Shown here piece after piece: positions 62,400 to 64,000 of a stretch of 64,000 nucleotides of DNA. Position 1 is the first letter of the stretch, and each line of letters opens with the position of its first letter. The stretch lies in NCBI GenBank assembly GCA_023101725.1, contig JALJCO010003945.1, forward strand, positions 62,001 to 126,000, given 5' to 3'. Under the pieces are notes generated by a model. The model ran no database searches. It was given only the letters and a program-made list of their open reading frames with translations, and was not told the DNA's origin. Source of the stretch: Atherinomorus stipes. Lineage: Eukaryota > Chordata > Actinopteri > Atheriniformes > Atherinidae. A program made the position numbers and the translations under genes.

Positions 62400-63600
62400 T
62401 GTGGAAAGCCGTTGCTGCTCCGTGCTGCAGAACATCACACTCCTCCGTAACCTGCAGACAGATCTCCTCACACATTTCTCTGCTTGCATTAAAGGAAGAT
62501 CTATTTTTCATTTTAAGTGCAGAAACATTTCTTTCTAACAACTGCACTTGTGGCCAATTCCAGCTCCTCTCAGAAACCTGAGCTTCTCTGACTCCGTAGC
62601 ACTTCATTTCCCTCCGCTGGAGCTCAGATGCAGCTCTAACTGCCTGGAGGTTGACACTTGTCTGAATAATGTTATGCTAATGCTCTAGTCTACCTGTATT
62701 TATTCCTAAGTGCAGCAAGCAATCTGTTGATTGCGAGAAAGCAATTTTCCTGAAAGAAGGGGAGCGGCGGCTGCGAGAGACGGAACGAGACGGTAACAAG
62801 AGATCTTCTTTAAGCTGCTGCAGAAGCAATTTACAGCGGACGGCAATTTTCTCCGGCTTTGAAAGGAGTGCTGTCTTTAATTGTGCCTCCACAGAGCCGT
62901 GAGGATGGCGGGGCGGGAGAGCAGCGTTTTATTCAGGGAGGATCTGGATGAACACAAACAGAAACTGCGGGTGTACGTTCAGTTTTCTGCTAGAGACTAA
63001 TCACCGTTAGATATGAGGAAGTCAGCAGACGCGATGACACGTCTTCAAACTGCACGTGCTGTGATGATGAATGGGGACATTGTCCTCTTCATTTGTTTGC
63101 TGGTCCTCGTGTTACGGCAGATGTAGACGCTCTCTCTGACCGGGGCGGGGGCTGCGTGCATGTTTGGGAGGGGGTGTCTAAAAATAAAGCAGCAGAGGGG
63201 CGAACGTGTGCTGCCAGATTGGCCTCAGTGCTGCGCTCGTCTTGCTCTGGCTCGACTTCTATCTGCTGCGCGATAAAGCTGCTAACAGGCCTTTATCAGG
63301 GAGCAGGGGAAATATGCTGCTGCCAGATTAGGCCCCAGACTCTGCCAAGGTTATAAACAGCCTGTTATCTGTGTCCCAAACAGAGTAATCCACGCTCTAT
63401 CAGCACCCAAACATATGGGCCACACAGAGCAGAGATAGCCTCTGATGGACACTTGCTTTTAATTGCAGTGAGAGCCAACAGAGAGAGACGGGGACATAAA
63501 GAAGGTCTGTTGTTGTGGACGTTTCCCAGGCCACCGCGTAGCTGGCCAACATTGACAAAGACTAACCTCGACCTTTCTGCAAGCGCGCACCTGCTCCTTA
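62400..63600. promoter_or_regulatory. Candidate conserved non-coding DNA in intron 2
   Basis: Unique sequence with no repeat ends. The block 63200-63480 contains paired CTGCCAGATT words (63210 and 63318) and TTATCA/TTATCT GATA-type sites. The block 62640-62880 contains AAGCAATCTGTTGATTGCG. Suggestive only. Confidence 0.35.
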
Positions 63601-64000
63601 CCGAGGTGATATCATGAATGTTAGCGCTACACCTCTGCTGGATGTCTGCTCCCCGCTCACATTCATGGTTTCCAGATTCTTCCTGTCACCGTCTCCAGGT
63701 CTCTGGCCCGCGAGGTTGGATCCTGGCAGCGGAACGTATTCAGGCACTGATGCGCTCGCAACGTGATTTTTTCCTCATAAAACATCAGTTCTCACAAACA
63801 CTCTGCTTTCTGATCAACAACAGACTGGAACTTCCCGGGTGCAGTCTTAGTGAACAGGAGGCTACGAGCAGAAACACGACCAGGAAAAGTTCAAGTCAGA
63901 GGAGGAAGGATGATGGAGCGGGAGTCCAGTCCAGGGTTCCCACATGTTTAACAAGTTAAATCTAAGTCTTTTTAAGGGAATAGTACATAGGGCTAGCCGA

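Overview
The window is a piece of a teleost fish genome, probably a percomorph. The evidence is small vertebrate-style exons with GT-AG introns, a Pbx-type TALE homeobox gene, and a dense load of fish-type repeats: TA-flanked Tc1-like elements, hAT-like elements with 8-bp target duplications, TTAA-flanked miniature elements, a tRNA-derived SINE, a non-LTR retrotransposon relic, and many microsatellites and minisatellites.

One protein-coding gene is recognisable: a pbx1 orthologue on the minus strand. Coding exons 3 to 9 were placed by codon phase and splice sites at 33330-33086, 30176-29986, 26234-26099, 23051-22892, 17679-17567, 15093-15004 and 9627-9535. They encode 342 residues in one continuous frame. 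With the 88 residues expected from exons 1 and 2 this gives 430 residues, the length of human PBX1a. Exons 1 and 2 were not found, so everything from 33331 to the right edge is read as the large intron 2. The 3' UTR probably runs from 9534 down to a poly(A) signal near 7422. The region left of that is intergenic and mostly repeats.

The gene carries the PBX1a/PBX1b switch. Exon 7 is 113 nt, so skipping it shifts the frame of exon 8 and gives a short conserved tail, [15 protein letters not shown], making a 347-residue isoform, the length of human PBX1b.

Layout: 1-1500, a LINE relic with a (CATC)n tail array; 1.8-5 kb, miniature transposons; 7.4-33.3 kb, the pbx1 3' half with transposon-rich introns (a chain of nested insertions at 10.0-13.5 kb, a dead Tc1 transposase with a SINE inside it at 20.6-22.0 kb, a minisatellite at 28.8-29.8 kb); 33.3-64 kb, intron 2, with minisatellites at 35.9 and 55.3 kb, several hAT-like elements, and quieter unique stretches (39.3-39.9, 47.6-48.2, 51.2-51.7, 53.9-54.6, 57.9-59.2, 62.4-63.6 kb) that are candidates for the conserved regulatory elements known to cluster around PBX genes. 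I see no convincing undescribed gene system. The best leads are the conserved dual-frame exon 8, inverted element copies flanking exon 3, repeated hAT insertions into one palindromic target sequence, and the acceptor-like tandem array downstream of alternative exon 7.
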